Source: Tetracentron sinense
Lineage: Eukaryota; Streptophyta; Magnoliopsida; Trochodendrales; Trochodendraceae
Direction: 5' to 3'
Length of the DNA stretch: 64,000 bases
Assembly (NCBI GenBank): GCA_015143295.1
Contig: CM026565.1
Location: 32,620,052-32,684,051 of the forward strand
Position 1 is the stretch's first letter. Each line of letters starts with the position of its first letter. The notes beneath the pieces were generated by a model. It had not been told where the DNA came from and made no database searches. It was given only the letters and a program-made list of their open reading frames with translations. This document shows, piece after piece, positions 1 to 11,687 of this stretch. The translations under genes were made by a program, and so were the position numbers.

Positions 1-348
1 AAAGTCAAAGCAAAACAATCTTAACAATGCTCATGGAATATATAGATTTCACGAAAAGTTCTAGGAGAAACATAAACAACTCTTGAAATGCTATAACAAA
101 TTCTTCGAAAATATACACTTGCAGCAGATATAGCATGTAGCCATAAACAAAATAAATATTAAGGATCCTTAAGTACAATAATGATTCCTTGGATTGCGAT
201 GCTCGGCTTCAATTATACAATATGATGGTAACCTGGAAAAAATCACGAGAGAACGAAAGCCCAAGCATGAAGAGCCTCAAAGAAAAACACAGGAAAATTC
301 AATTAGGAAAAATATAGGAATCTCAATGGCTTACTTAGGAGCTTCTTA
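1..348. other. 3' flank of the MFP1-type gene
   Basis: AT-rich sequence downstream of the stop codon of the minus-strand gene that ends at 349. It probably holds that gene's 3' untranslated region. I see no convincing coding sequence, RNA gene or repeat in it. Confidence 0.5.
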
Positions 349-3300
349 TTAAGGCTCACTCTTTCTCCTCCTACTTTTCTTCACAGTAACAGCAGCATTG
401 CCCTCAACTTCGCTTATTTTTTTATGTTGATCATTTACAGGACTTCTTGATGAATTTATCTTACTCCTTAGCCGCAATATTTCCCCCTTTGCAGATGCCA
501 TTTCCTCTTCTAGCTTCTTTGCTTTCTTTTCCAAACTATCCCTCTCCTTGCCGAGTCTCATAACAAGGTTATGGGCATCTTCCACATTTTCTTGAGCTTC
601 TTTCGAGGCCTTTTTTTGCTCAATGAGGGACTTGAAAAGCATATCTTTCTCATCTTCAAGACCAGAAATTCTAGAGTTAGCGATATCTAGATCTCTCGAA
701 AGCATTAGTGCATTTCGATTCATCTCGTCGAGTGACTTGGTTGCCTCTTCCAAGTCTATCTCGAGAGTCTTTCTTGCTTCTTTATCTTTCAATATTTGTT
801 TCTCCGATGCCTCTAGTTCTTTGTTCAAAGTAGCAACTATCTTCCTTTCTTCTTTCAAGTCATTGGTTGCACTTTCTGCTTTCTTGTAGATATCAAGAAG
901 TTCCTTCTTTAAGTTTTCACGAGTTTTGGCTGCTGCTGCCAGTTCATTGGACAAGCCTTGGACCTCTTCTCTGGTTTTCTTTAGAACTTCTTTGACGGAT
1001 GCAAGTTCGCCTGATAGTGACTCCGAAATTGACCTTGCATCATCCAGGCTCCTCTTTAGTGATTCCTGAACCTTGGAGGACTCTGCTTGAACCCTAGAAA
1101 CCTCAATCTCGAGATCTTTGCACAACTTTCTTGAATGTTCTAGTTGTTTCGACAGATCAGAAGCCTCGACCCTTGATGATTCAAGTGTTTCCTTTATGAT
1201 TTGGATCTCATTCCTCAGGTTGTTCATGTTGATAGTTTCTATTTCCAGCATTGTCCTCAGATCATCTCTTTCTTGAGTCAATCCAGAAATCAATGCCTGG
1301 TTGTTGCTTGCTTCATTCAAAGCAAACCCGAGCTTTTCTTCAAGTTGGTGATATTCATGCCTTTTTTTCGCTAAGAGCTCAGCATCTGATGCTGCTTTCT
1401 GTTCGGAAGATAACTTCAGATCATTGTACTCCTCCTGAATAGCATTAACTCTTCTGTTAGTGTCATCTCTTTCAGCAATTAATGAACTAATTCTTGCATT
1501 CAGATCATCCACTGCAAAGTTCTTCGATTCTAGTTCTTTGTGAGTTTTAAGGACTTCTTCTTTCAACCCTTTGATTTCTGAATTGGCTTCTGCAAGGTTG
1601 GCCTTAGCTTGCTTGTAGATGTCATTTAAATTCTTAAACTCCAACTCCTTTTTAGCAAGTGAGGAGCTGAGATTTCGAATGGTATCTTCTTTATCCTTGA
1701 TCTCTAGACTCAGCAAGTTTATCCTTTCCTGCAAGACTTCGATTGAGTTGAGCTTCTCCTTCAGTTTTTCTTCAAGCATCATCTTGTCTTCCCCAGCCTT
1801 TGTGAGGCCAGTTTGAAGTCTATCTATCTGGGATTTAAGCTCCTCGAGCAACCTTTTCTCACTTTGTAGCTCTTTTCCTAAGCCTGTTATCGTACTGTTT
1901 GCTGAAGTCAGTTGGTTCAACAAAGACTGCCGCTCTACCCTTGCTTTCCCAATTTGCTTGGCTCGTTCTTCCTGTTCGTGTAGTAGCTTTCTCTCAAAGT
2001 TCTTCTCCAGCGAAACCATGGCCGCTTCCTTTTCACTCAGTTTGGTCTTCATCTGCATCTCAAACAACTCATGAGTATAAAAACAACCAGAGGCCCCGCC
2101 TTGTGGTAATGGGAGAAAATAACAGAATTCCACATTCATAAGACTTGCAAGTTCAACAATTGAAAGAGTAAAATAAAATAACTTGGTCATGAAGGTACAA
2201 AGATGTTATACAGATTCTATTGTTGCTTCAGTAGCTGTCTTTTCCTTCTGTGTCAACATGTATAACGCACCAAGCACACCTGAGCCCAATATTCCAAGTG
2301 CATTCAAAAGAGTCAGGATTGAATTTGGTTGTGCATATCCTTGATGTACCTGCTGTGCACACAAGCTCCCAATTTCAGAAGTACGTATTTGATAGAAGTA
2401 GAACATTGAAATCTGTTTCGTTTGAGTACTTTGAAACACAAAGAGGGTAGAGGTTCACACCTTCTCATTTTGAAGATCTTCTGTTCTTGGAGAACTTCTC
2501 TCCTCCAGCATACTTCGATCTCGTTCTTCTAAGGAAAAAAAAAGGAAAAAAAAGAAAAGAAAAAGCAAAGAAAGAAACGATATGATGAGAAGGGAACTAA
2601 GAAACCATTTATTAATCACATGGAGGTCCATTTTACAGAAAAAAACCTAAAGATGCAAAACTTATTCGGGACATTTCTGGATGGTGTTGTATAAATTGTA
2701 TGAACTCGAGCATGATTGATGATTCTGATACCTTCGATTTATATTGCAAAGGCAAGGATGCCTAGAAGCAAGGGCGGAGCCGCGGGGGGCAGCTGTCCCC
2801 CTGAACTTTTGATTTTTTTAAAAATCTTTTATACATTATTTAATTATTTAACAGGGGCAGGCCATGGCGCAAGGTCGCAAGGGGAAAGCTGCCCCCAAAC
2901 TTTTGGAAAAAAAGCAACTTTATAATATATTATATTAAAAAAAAATAAACCTATCATATATGGTCCTTAAGATATTTCCCTCAGGGGCTACGCTCCCGAA
3001 CCCCCTCAGCAGTCCCCCCCCACACGAAAATCCTGGCTTTGCCTCCGCCTAGGAGTACTTTGAAGAATCTTAAATAGACTGATTACACAAGGACGGACAA
3101 GGTTGAGATCTATTGAACAAATATATTAACAATTATGTGCGCCATATGATGTATCCAACTCAAATTCACATTTTTTATTTGTTTACATGGGATGGGCTGG
3201 TATATCTTGGTTATTTTTTCAAAAGGTAATTTGAAAACTGAGATGAGACAAGCCACTTTTAAGAATATGGTTACGGAATAGTCAGTTTAGGACTTTCACA

Positions 3301-4750
3301 ACGATGGCCTTCTCATGGAAGAGCAGCAGGCAATGCAACATAATCACTTCTCCTTCTACTGAGGATTTACTGTTGCATTTCATGCATAATCTGCTTATAG
3401 ACATGTATGATGTGCAGTCTCCATATATCTCATATGACACTAGGAGCCGTCATAGATCCATGGCTTCCACGGATTTTCTTATCAAAAAATTTACCAAATT
3501 ATAGAGTAAATATATATCGATTACATAAAGCTATTAGCCTCTATTCTACTGCATCTGGCCACAATTTTAACACCATATTCCACCGCTAGTCACTGGCGGA
3601 GCCACATGGGGCCCAGGGGGGGCTTCAGCCCCCCTGAAATTTTGAATTTTTTTTTTTACTATAGCAATAATAAGGGTGTAGCTTGGGAAAGGGGCAGAGC
3701 CGGAGGACAGGGAGCTCTAGCCCCCCCTGACTTTTTGAGAAAAAAATATATTTTTTACAAAACGGACACAAACAGAGGCGATGTCCCATGAACTTGGCCC
3801 CAAAAAAAAAAAAATTTGGGGCCTACACCCCCGAACCACCATTGTTAGCCCCCCCTACAAGAGAATCCTGGCTCCGCCCCTGCCGCTAGTGACTAACGCA
3901 GGAAGTATGCGTCTACCTTATAGGAGCTTCATTAGATTTTATTTTAAGCCAATTACAATGTATTGTAGCCTGTAGAACCTAAATTAAAAAAAAAAAAAAA
4001 ACTTCAAGCTACAATTTTGTTTTTTGGTACATTCAGGTACAAGATTAATTTGACAATACCAGCTCTGATAAACAGAGTGTGTATACCCAATTTCACCTTT
4101 GAAAAACTCAATTCTAAAACCCAAATACAGTTCACTGAGCTGAATTAAGTTTAATTTCATCAAAATTGCAGAGCTAAACCCCCGACAACACCCATAAGCG
4201 ACAGAGAGAAAATTACTAAAAGCGAAAGAAATAAGCAACACACAGGTACTAATCAGCATATTTAGAACTAACCCACCAAATGTTCTTCCCCAAAAAATAA
4301 TTTCTGGGACAGAAAACACCAAACCAGTTCCACAAATTCATCAATTTCACAACCAAGTTCCTCATTGATCCAAAATCTATATCATCTTCCCTTCCCATGA
4401 AATATAAAAACAAACACAAATTTCATGAAAAGCTAGAGAAAACCCAACAGACCTTTCACGAAACCTTCAACAGCTCTTGCTTTCAACTGCAAAAATGGAA
4501 GTGCTGAGATACCCACAAACAAAATCGCTCTCCTTTTGCAGAAATTGCTCTCACTTGGATTTTCATGGGGCAAAGAGGCCATGAAAATTGCGTTCTTTCT
4601 CTTGTTCTTCTTGTTCTCTGCATTTTTAATGTTGGAATACAAGAAAATAGTAGGAAAAGAAGAAGAAGAAGAAGAAGAAGAAGAAGATGGTACGATTGAC
4701 TGATAAAGAGGAGATTGAAGAAAGCAAGAGCTCCCCATTAGAAAGCCCAT
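349..4750 (-). CDS. MFP1: MAR-binding filament-like protein 1 (MFP1), plastid thylakoid coiled-coil protein, 4 coding exons
   Basis: Coding exons on the minus strand are 4750-4465, 2528-2461, 2349-2212 and 2052-349. All junctions keep the reading frame and give 731 residues, close to the ~726 I recall for Arabidopsis MFP1. Exon 1 starts with MGFLMGSSC, has a serine-rich transit-peptide-like region (residues 21-31), then a twin-arginine motif CKRRAILF (71-78) followed by a hydrophobic stretch ending in ARA, as in a thylakoid-targeting signal. Exon 3 carries a membrane segment (about residues 128-150, LLNALGILGSGVLGALY). Exon 4 is one long coiled coil rich in Glu, Lys and Leu, ending in a basic tail KKSRRRKSEP. 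MFP1 is known from plastid nucleoids and thylakoids and from starch granule initiation, and also binds matrix-attachment DNA. Intron 1 (2529-4464) contains two MITEs. The exon 3 to 4 donor (TCT then GTATAA) is weaker than the others. Confidence 0.9.
2769..3047 (+). mobile_element. hAT-type MITE, GGGGCGGAGCC family, copy 1
   Basis: A 279-bp element in MFP1 intron 1. It starts CAAGGGCGGAGCC and ends with the diverged inverse GGCTTTGCCTCCG. The flanks are CCTAGAAG (2761-2768) and CCTAGGAG (3048-3055), an 8-bp target duplication with one mismatch, as expected of hAT transposition. The interior is AT-rich with G/C runs and has no coding capacity. Three other copies in the window share the termini. 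Confidence 0.75.
3591..3882 (+). mobile_element. hAT-type MITE, GGGGCGGAGCC family, copy 2
   Basis: A 292-bp element in MFP1 intron 1. The termini are CACTGGCGGAGCC and GGCTCCGCCCCTG. It is flanked by a perfect 8-bp direct repeat CCGCTAGT (3583-3590 and 3883-3890). It has the same orientation and interior as copy 1, about 540 bp away. It is non-autonomous and encodes nothing recognisable. Confidence 0.88.
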
Positions 4751-5095
4751 CTCTTTTGCTTTGTTTTAGAGAGCTTAATGTATCTCTTCCACGAGACTCT
4801 AGGTAGGGGAAACCTTACCAGAAGGAAGAAAAAGAAGTAGTGAAAACCCAGATGCCACTGTCTCTTTAGTTAATTACAAGAGAACCCCTTCACATGGGTG
4901 TAGCCGTGTAGGATATATTCGAGCCGAGCTTAAGCTCGGCTTGAGCTCCATTCAAGCTCAAACTTTATTCAAGCTGAGCCGAGGTCGAGTTGGCTCAAGG
5001 GGAGTGTGTGTGTGTACCAGGGTGGTTAGGCCTTAGTCCGGGGACTAAGGTTTGATTGACCGGGGTGGTCAAGTGCATGGTTTTAAGGTTTTGGG
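4751..5095. other. 5' flank of MFP1 with a GAGCTCGGCTC-type repeat
   Basis: The first ~150 bp should hold the MFP1 leader and promoter; I found no clear TATA box. From about 4918 to 4996 there is a run of GAGCT/CGGCTT words in alternating orientation, like the repeats at 25425-25900 and 62736-63389. The rest is G/T-rich and unassigned. Confidence 0.45.
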
Positions 5096-5099
5096 GTAT

Positions 5100-5242
5100 G
5101 GGCCCGGAGGCCAAATGTTTGGGCTCGGAGGCCTAGGGTTGAGCCTAGAGGCTAAGGATTGGCTTAAAGGCCAAGGTTGAGCCTGGAGACTAGGGAATTG
5201 GGCCCAAAAGCTAGGGTTTGGGCCCGGAGGCCTAAGGTGAGC
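5100..5242. repeat. Degenerate ~20-bp tandem array
   Basis: About seven units of roughly 20 bp built on the pattern GGGCYYRGAGGCYWAGGRTT follow one another, with point changes and small length changes. Examples begin at GGGCCCGGAGGCC near 5101 and recur as GGGCTCGGAGGCC, GAGCCTAGAGGCT and GGGCCCGGAGGCC. It is an old minisatellite by appearance; no function is evident. Confidence 0.65.
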
Positions 5243-5860
5243 TTAACCATGCATTAAGTTGACTAACTGTGGTTTAGAGGTGAGTTAATCATGGTTGTAG
5301 CTGCTAACCATGGTTAAAAGGTCTAACATCATATTTTTTTTTATCAATTTGGATTTTTTTTGGAATTTTCTGGATTTTTCACAAAGTTAGATAGGTTTAA
5401 CCGCGATTAGGAGATGGACTGACCATGGTTAAACTGTTTAACCATGGTTATAGATGCTCAAAGTCCGGTTTTAATCATTTCTTGCATCTTTAGATTTTTC
5501 AGGATTTTTAGAGATTTTCTCAAATTTCTCCAAAGTTAAAATTAAGTTAATCGATGTTAAGTTTAATCCCAGTTAAGGGTTTGATCAGGTCTGGGGTAGA
5601 CCCAGAGAGCATGACAGGGCCTAGACTGGCCTCCTACCTTTTCTGCACCCTGTGCAAGGCCTAAATCTCAGAAAATAGAATTGGTGGTAGATGGTGTACT
5701 GCCATTTCTAGTTTTTCTGAAAATGACTTTGCAAGCCAAAAGGGAGGTCGAGAGAGATGTTCTGATGGTTTAAGGACCCTTAGGGGTATTCGAGGGACTT
5801 TGGGACATGTCTTGGACCTGGTCTGGATTGGGCCCACAGTGGCCATTTTATCAATGAACA
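5243..5860. other. Gene-free stretch with AACCATGGTT palindromes
   Basis: No coding sequence seen. The palindromic word ACCATGGT occurs three times (about 5307, 5422 and 5441), each next to TTAA. The same word recurs in repeats elsewhere in the window. The remainder is T-rich and unassigned. Confidence 0.45.
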
Positions 5861-5870
5861 GAAATGCCTA

Positions 5871-6953
5871 GAATGTCAGTAAACTTATTACCGACATTTT
5901 GAACTTTCTCCAATTTCATACATTTTGACCATGGTTGAACTGGTCTGATGGGTGTTCCAAGGCTATGAGTGATTAGGGGAGGTCTCAAGGATCGAGTCCA
6001 GGCCCTGGAATGGACTAGTGCCGCATAATAATGATGCAAGGGCCACTGTTTTGGAAGATGCCCAGAATGGCGGTACTGTGTTTACTACCATTCTGGAAAT
6101 TAATCTTCCAAAATGGTGTATTTTCCCCCCCGATCTCCGAACTAGGGTCACTCCGGGGTCTTCCCTATTTACTTAGGGATACCCTAGGGGTTTGGGAGAG
6201 TGAACCTCCTTCTGTGGATCAAAAGGATCGTGCACAGTGGGTGTATGGTGAGCATGAAGTGATATTTCATGTGAGGGTCCCCTTTGCCTATGGGAGAAGG
6301 TAATGGGACACTCCATAACTTAGTTTGGAACCAGGACAGAACCCTGGAGGTGGACCAAAGGTATTTTACAATAGAATGAAATGGAGGTGAGGGGTATCCC
6401 TACCCTCTAGGCTTCGAGCTCTAATGGTGGTGGTGGCGATGGCTACAACTGCAAGCGAAGAGCAAGGGTCCCTTTACAGTGAGGGGGAGCCTAAAGCTGG
6501 CCCATAGGGTGACCCCTTCACTCTCAAATTGAGATTTCAGAAGGGAAGAGGTTCTAATGGTGGTTTCGTTAAGGTTTTTCTTAAACTTTTTTTTTTCAGG
6601 ACTTTTTTCAGCGGGGAAAGAAGCTTGCATGAGGCTTGGATTTATAGGAGAGAGGGCTTGGGACCCAATGGGGATTAGGACCAAGGTTGATGGAGGTTTC
6701 AGAGGCGTGGGGGGAGCTGCTGGAGGTTGCCTGTAGTGCACAGGGTACAAGCAGGCTATTTGCACCCAAACAACGAGAATGATAGTAATTCCAGTATCGT
6801 CATTCCTATATAAGAACAATTGAAGAATGACAGTAGAACTTTATTGTCATTACTGATTTTTTCCAAAAACAAGGTATGACTCGTGTTTAATGCACAGCAC
6901 GCGGTACAAATTTTCCCTAAAATGAAATGTCGGTAGATAGACTACCGACATTC
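5871..6953. repeat. Five dispersed hairpins of one consensus, GAATGNCGGTA/TACCGNCATTC
   Basis: Short inverted repeats with the same arm sequence and 6-9 nt loops lie at 5871-5898, 6049-6113 (with an extra outer arm TTTTGGAAGAT), 6777-6805, 6825-6852 and 6925-6953. The last has perfect 11-bp arms AATGTCGGTAG/CTACCGACATT. Between them are about 900 bp with no recognisable gene. Repeated short inverted motifs of this kind are typical of subterminal regions of CACTA transposons, but I could not find CACTA ends that fit. The assignment is therefore open. Confidence 0.6.
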
Positions 6954-7021
6954 TTGAAATATTCAAAATTTGGGGCTAGGGCCCCCCTCCTAGGGCTTGA
7001 CTAGGTTATGGGCCCATGCCT

Positions 7022-7345
7022 GGGCTGAGGGTTGTTTGGCTACGGTCTAGGCCCTAATGGCCTTGACTTGGGTCCTAGATGGGCCATAGGCCCATGGCTC
7101 ATGTTTTAAGGCTTAGGGTTGGACTAGGGCTAGGTTAGGGCTAGCGAGGGTTGACCTAAGGTTAGTCCTAGGATTAGACTAGTGTTTGACCTAGGGTTAT
7201 GGGCCGAGGGTTGTTTGGCTATGGGTCTAGGCCATAATGGCCTTGACTTGGGTCCTAGATGGGCCATAGGCCCATGGCTCATGTTTTAAGGCTTAGGGCT
7301 AGCTAGGGTTGACCTAGGGTTAGTCCTAGGGTTAGACTAGGGTTT
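7022..7345. repeat. 180-bp tandem duplication
   Basis: The sequence from 7022 repeats at 7202 with an offset of 180 bp and few differences; GGGCCATAGGCCCATGGCTC occurs at both 7081 and 7261. The copies degrade after about 7340 into GGGTTAGTCCTAGG-type words. No coding potential seen. Confidence 0.8.
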
Positions 7346-7439
7346 GATTGGGGTTAACCTAGGTTATAACTTAGGATTAAACTATGATTAGATTACTTAA
7401 CCATAGTTAAGAAAGTGTGTAAAAATTGGGTACTTTCAA

Positions 7440-7482
7440 TCTTAATAGAGTTCAATTGCAATTGGTTGTGATCCGATCTTGC
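7440..7482. repeat. Solo right end of the MULE-like GATCGAATCACAACC family
   Basis: The sequence TTCAATTGCAATTGGTTGTG followed by ATCCGATCTT is the reverse complement of the left terminus of the complete element at 18060-18569. No matching left end was found upstream, so this is a solo or rearranged end. Confidence 0.5.
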
Positions 7483-8358
7483 CACTACAAGTCTCATTAG
7501 AAAACACCTACCCATCTAGCTCAAGCAGGGAGTAATTTAATGATCAGTTCTCAAGAAAAGTAGTTTTCTCATAGGAGGTCACTAACCTTTATTAAACCTA
7601 AAATTTAATCGGAGATTTCACTCATTTGGAAAATTGATTTCATGTAAGAGTAATTTTGAACTTTTTTTTTACCTTCCAAATGAAAAAAATGGACTAAGCA
7701 CAAAAAATATTGGTTAGCAGTGGCATTTCCGTAATTTAGTGATGATATTTGGGGCAAATTCATGATTAGTGCAATTTTCTTCCGGTTACGCCCCATTTCA
7801 CAAGTAGCCTTGCGTTATTTCTCCACTGTTTTATCAATGGTGAGGGCACTTTTATCCACAACGTTCGAATATTGGCTTTCCACGTCATCGGTAATTTTTA
7901 ATTTTCTTTTATCTTCTATTTTTTTTTTTCAAATTAAATCTAAGTTGAGGAGGTATTTTCAAATTAAATCTAAGTTGAGGAGGATTAAAACCATTAAAGT
8001 ACAACAAACTCTCTCTAAACACACACACCCAGTCCTAAGGTAGCCGCTTAGGTGCCATAAGTCCAGGCAACCACTCCAAAAGGGTCTTGTCTGTCTGAAG
8101 GAGGGTTGATGCCCCTTATCGTTTATAATTCTACTAGACTAATTCATAACTCTAAAGAAGATAGACATTAAAGCAATAACACACGTCACTTAACAGATGA
8201 GTATAGAGACTTTTTTGAATTATGACAGTGACTATCTTTTTTCGTTAAGAGGTAATTAGAGATCTCTAAAATATACCTTAACAGGGATTTCTGAAGACTT
8301 ACATAAACATAAAATTATTTATTTGATGTATCTTTCTTTTATATTTATTTAAAACTTA
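7483..8358. other. Gene-free stretch with a short tandem repeat
   Basis: A 29-bp unit (TTTTCAAATTAAATCTAAG and following bases) is present twice at about 7927-7984. The segment around 8000-8130 (CCTAAGGTAGCC to GGGTTGATGCCCC) is similar to 14810-14905, so it belongs to an unnamed dispersed repeat. No gene seen. Confidence 0.5.
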
Positions 8359-8643
8359 GAGCATCTCCAACCTATTCTTAAAATTTTCCCAATATTTCTT
8401 TAAAATGAAGAGCAACTGATAGATAGGAGCCTAATCTTCGGTTCAACTCCAAACAAATTCCCTATCTTCTCCCTACTTCTTTCCTATCTCCCCATACACG
8501 CTGTATCCGCCAGATTTGGAGAGCGGTTTGAGTTTCCCTAAAATAAAGAGTGATAATAACAAGTGTGTTGGAATGAAGGTTTTTGCTTCCGCCTCTTCAC
8601 TTTGGCGAAAAGAGCTCCTTTAGCGAGTGTGTTGGAGATGCTC
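8359..8643. mobile_element. PIF/Harbinger-type MITE (GAGCATCTCCAAC family)
   Basis: The 285-bp element has terminal inverted repeats GAGCATCTCCAAC and GTTGGAGATGCTC and is flanked by TTA on both sides (8356-8358 and 8644-8646). The 3-bp TTA duplication is the signature of PIF/Harbinger insertion, and this terminus is common in plant genomes. No coding capacity. Confidence 0.85.
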
Positions 8644-9534
8644 TTAATGTACACGAAAGGGGAGGCTAAGGGCATGACTTGATTACTCTTATCTTCTTCA
8701 CAATTCTTATGTTCCTAAACATAGGGTGGGTTTGCTCCCTGTGATTGTGTGTTTTAACTCCCACTCCTCGACTTGGCATGGTGTCTTTAGGAAAAATTCC
8801 GAGAGGGTCGGTGTAGATACCCGAAAGGACTAGTCCTTGCCTCGAAGGATTTTAGACACCCTCCATTACAAAAGAAACTATTGACGTAAAATTAGGAATA
8901 TTGCATTAATTAGGAATATTGCATTCATATAGAGTTTTAGAAAATATTGACGTAAAATTGTTGTGTTGCTGCGCACGTAGAGGAGACTGGGCGCCTTGGA
9001 TTCCCTTTCCCTACGGCTACCTTGTTACGAACGAAAGCGCTAAAGCAAGGCTAGGTTCTTGAATGGTTTACCTGAGGTGCTGTGTAGCATCAACGATTTC
9101 CACATAAGGCGGTGGACTAGGGTTTGGGAGCTTGTTAGCATTGGACTTATTGATATTATTTACTCTTATCTATTGAACATTTATATTTTTAACTTTGAGA
9201 GTGTTGGGGTCTTTGCTGCATTGCACTTTGCTAATCTCAAACCCTTATTTCAGTTTTAGAAAAATGTAAATAGAGTATATTTACATTAAGGTTAGTGGGG
9301 GCAATTTTGATCATAACCATCAAGCATCAAGATTTTGACATGGTTATGTTAATGGAGATCAAAGACTTTATATTCACAGATCTTGACATGAAATGAAGGA
9401 AGCTCGCACAAGTTTTCCGGACTTACTTACTTGGTGTGGCGGATTGCGGGCTTCTGTCACACCCTCGGGGAATAGTCCTGACCCAAAGGGATGGGGACAC
9501 CCCGCCCCGGGTTACCCAACCAAAAAAAAAAGGG
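8644..9534. other. Gene-free stretch before the PPR relic
   Basis: No coding sequence recognised. GACGTAAAATTAGGAATATTGC-like words recur at 8883-8960. A GC-rich patch at 9455-9520 (TGTCACACCCTCGGGG to CCCGGGTTACCC) lies just before the PPR-like reading frame and looks unrelated to it. Confidence 0.4.
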
Positions 9535-11098
9535 AACATGGGCCAAGCTACTCTTGTTGGCATTCTTCCTGCTTCTGCCCTGGCAACCTCCATCCAAGAG
9601 GGGCTGTGGATTCATTCATACATAAAACCAGGCATGGAAACTGATGCCGCTCTAGGCAGCGGCCTTATCGCAATGAATTTAAATTGTGGCCGTTTGGTCA
9701 CTGCCAGAGACATTTTCGGTAGACTGTCTGAAAAAAAATATTGCGGTGTGGAAAGCAATGATAAGGTGTTATGGAATGCTCTAATTTGCATATTTGAAAA
9801 ATGACCTCTATTGCCCTGATAATAATAACTCTTAAAAATTGACAATAAAAGAGGATTTATAAAACATGCTAATAATTAATTAGAGGAAATTTTCAGAATT
9901 TTATTAACCGATCAAAAATTATTAGAGCTTATTTAATTCGATTAGAGTTTCCAAATGTCACCTTAGCCACAACCAAACAAAAATTATTAGAGCTTATTAA
10001 TTCGATTAGAGTTTCCAAATGTCACCTTAGCCATAACCAAACAGTGGTATATCATATATAGGAAGATCACTAATTGGGTGGATTCATCCACAACTTGGTT
10101 GTGAAAAATGAAATGAGTTTGGATGGATTTCTGTGAAATACGCATAGACATGTATGCAAAATGTGGACTACTGAATAGGGCGCGCATGTAGTTTTCGAAC
10201 ATTTGCCTTGTAGGAGTGTTGGTATCATGGAAATCAATGTTGGAAGCTTACTGTGAATGCAGAGATGTGGGTATAGCAAGAGAATTTTTCCATAGGATGT
10301 GGTTTCTTGAAACACTATAATCCATCGCTACGCTAAGTGTAGAGATTCGCGAGATGCAGAGTTCGAGTACAAGACCTAACAAGCTTACTATGATCAGTTT
10401 GATAGAGCATCCTGTGCTCATGTTGGAGCATTATATCATGGCATTTGGATCCATTACATCAAAAAGAATAGTATTGAGTTGGATGCTATTTTGAGGTGTT
10501 CTGGTATATAACTGAAAGGAAGTATTCTTGTGGGCTTTCTATGTGGCTATGTGCTTCTTTCAAATATATATGCAGAAGCAGATAGATGGGAGGATGTGGA
10601 ACATGTGCAAACAAAGCTGAAAGAATTTGGAACCGGAAGCAAGCGGGAGGGTATAGTAAGATGGAAGAAAATGGGGTTTCCATGAATTTACAGATGGAGA
10701 TTTTAGGTACCACCCTGATTCTGCAGAATTATTTTCCATCTTGAACAAAGATGGAAGAAAGATTGGATCCTTCAAGTAACACTTCAGACGGTTCAAACGT
10801 GTTTCTTCTTATAGATGAAGAGAACTTACAGAGGTGGTTATTTCATCATAGTGAGAAGCTGGCAGTTTCTTTTGAGCTTATCAGCAACCCCAGAAAAACT
10901 CCTATCAAGGTTGTGAATAATCTTGGCTTATTAGAATACTCTTACTACATTCTCTAATAGGAATATGCAGTAATTGTCATTCAGCTATGAAGCTCATATA
11001 TGAGGATTGAGGCATACGACACAGAAATTGTTATCAGGGATAACTACAGATTTCACTGCTTCGGAGATGGGTCCTGTTATTGTGGAGATTACTGGTGA
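9535..11098 (+). pseudogene. Broken PLS-class pentatricopeptide repeat gene with E and DYW domains
   Basis: Plus-strand pieces match a PPR-DYW RNA-editing protein in order. 9540-9804 reads as PPR repeats (LWIHSYIKPGMETDAALGSG). 10110-10320 contains MYAKCGLLNRA. 10330-10500 contains RPNKLTMISLIE. 10545-10760 is the E region (LLSNIYAEADRWEDVEHVQT). 10750-11098 is the DYW domain. The deaminase hallmarks remain visible: HHSEKLA (10844-10861), CSNCH (10966-10980) and the terminal GDYW (11084-11095) before a stop at 11096-11098. The frame is interrupted several times, there is an AT-rich insertion near 9830-10050, and the N-terminal half is missing, so it cannot make a normal protein. It is probably a decayed duplicate of a nuclear gene for organelle C-to-U editing. 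Confidence 0.85.
9914..10042. repeat. 65-bp tandem duplication inside the PPR relic
   Basis: The unit starting AAAAATTATTAGAGCTTATT is present at 9914 and again at 9979, with only small differences. It lies in the AT-rich segment that separates two PPR-like pieces, so it probably arrived with or after the insertion that broke the gene. Confidence 0.75.
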
Positions 11099-11687
11099 AC
11101 CTAGATTTTGATGCTTTTTGAGTCACAGAGGATAAATAAAGATCATTCATTGCTTCAATTATTTCCATTGCTGCAATTGACACCACAAAGTGAAGCACAC
11201 ACTGTATCAGGTTTGAAGCTTCTTACATTACCAAAATAGAACACCAATTATATCTAAATGTAGCTTATATTCAATCATGAACTTGTCGAGTTTGTAAGCT
11301 TATAATTTTAACTCTTAACAAGCAAAAGGAAAAGAAAAAAAAAAGAAAAAGTCCGATCCAGGAACATTGGCTACTACCTTTTCCAATCAAAATTATGAGA
11401 CAAGAGACGTCTAAGATGATATAAATGTCCCAACCATGGAAAGGAAAAACTAGTCAATTGCCACCCATGACCAACCAATACCATGAAAGCTGAAACACAC
11501 TAGTAAAGGAAACAATGTACAAAATGATCATCCATGGCTGCTAAACGATTCACATAGACAGCTCTTTGTAAACAGATGATCGTGAGCATTTACCTCCATA
11601 GCATTTTCATCAATCACGGACAGAGCAGCATGAAAGCAATTGCAAGGCCTTTATGTAGCAACGACCATACCCATTAGGAAGAGTTAC

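Noticed and set aside
623-889. Plus-strand open frame opposite MFP1 exon 4
   Set aside because: It is a shadow of the coiled-coil coding strand with no family resemblance.
6421-6819. 132-residue minus-strand open frame
   Set aside because: Proline- and histidine-rich composition without domains, lying among repeats; no support for a gene.
7483-7490. CACTACAA as the terminus of a CACTA transposon
   Set aside because: The hairpin cluster lies on the wrong side of this word and there is no matching inverse end or 3-bp target duplication.
9455-9525. LTR-like start TGTCACACCC before the PPR relic
   Set aside because: No matching second copy, primer site or target duplication was found.
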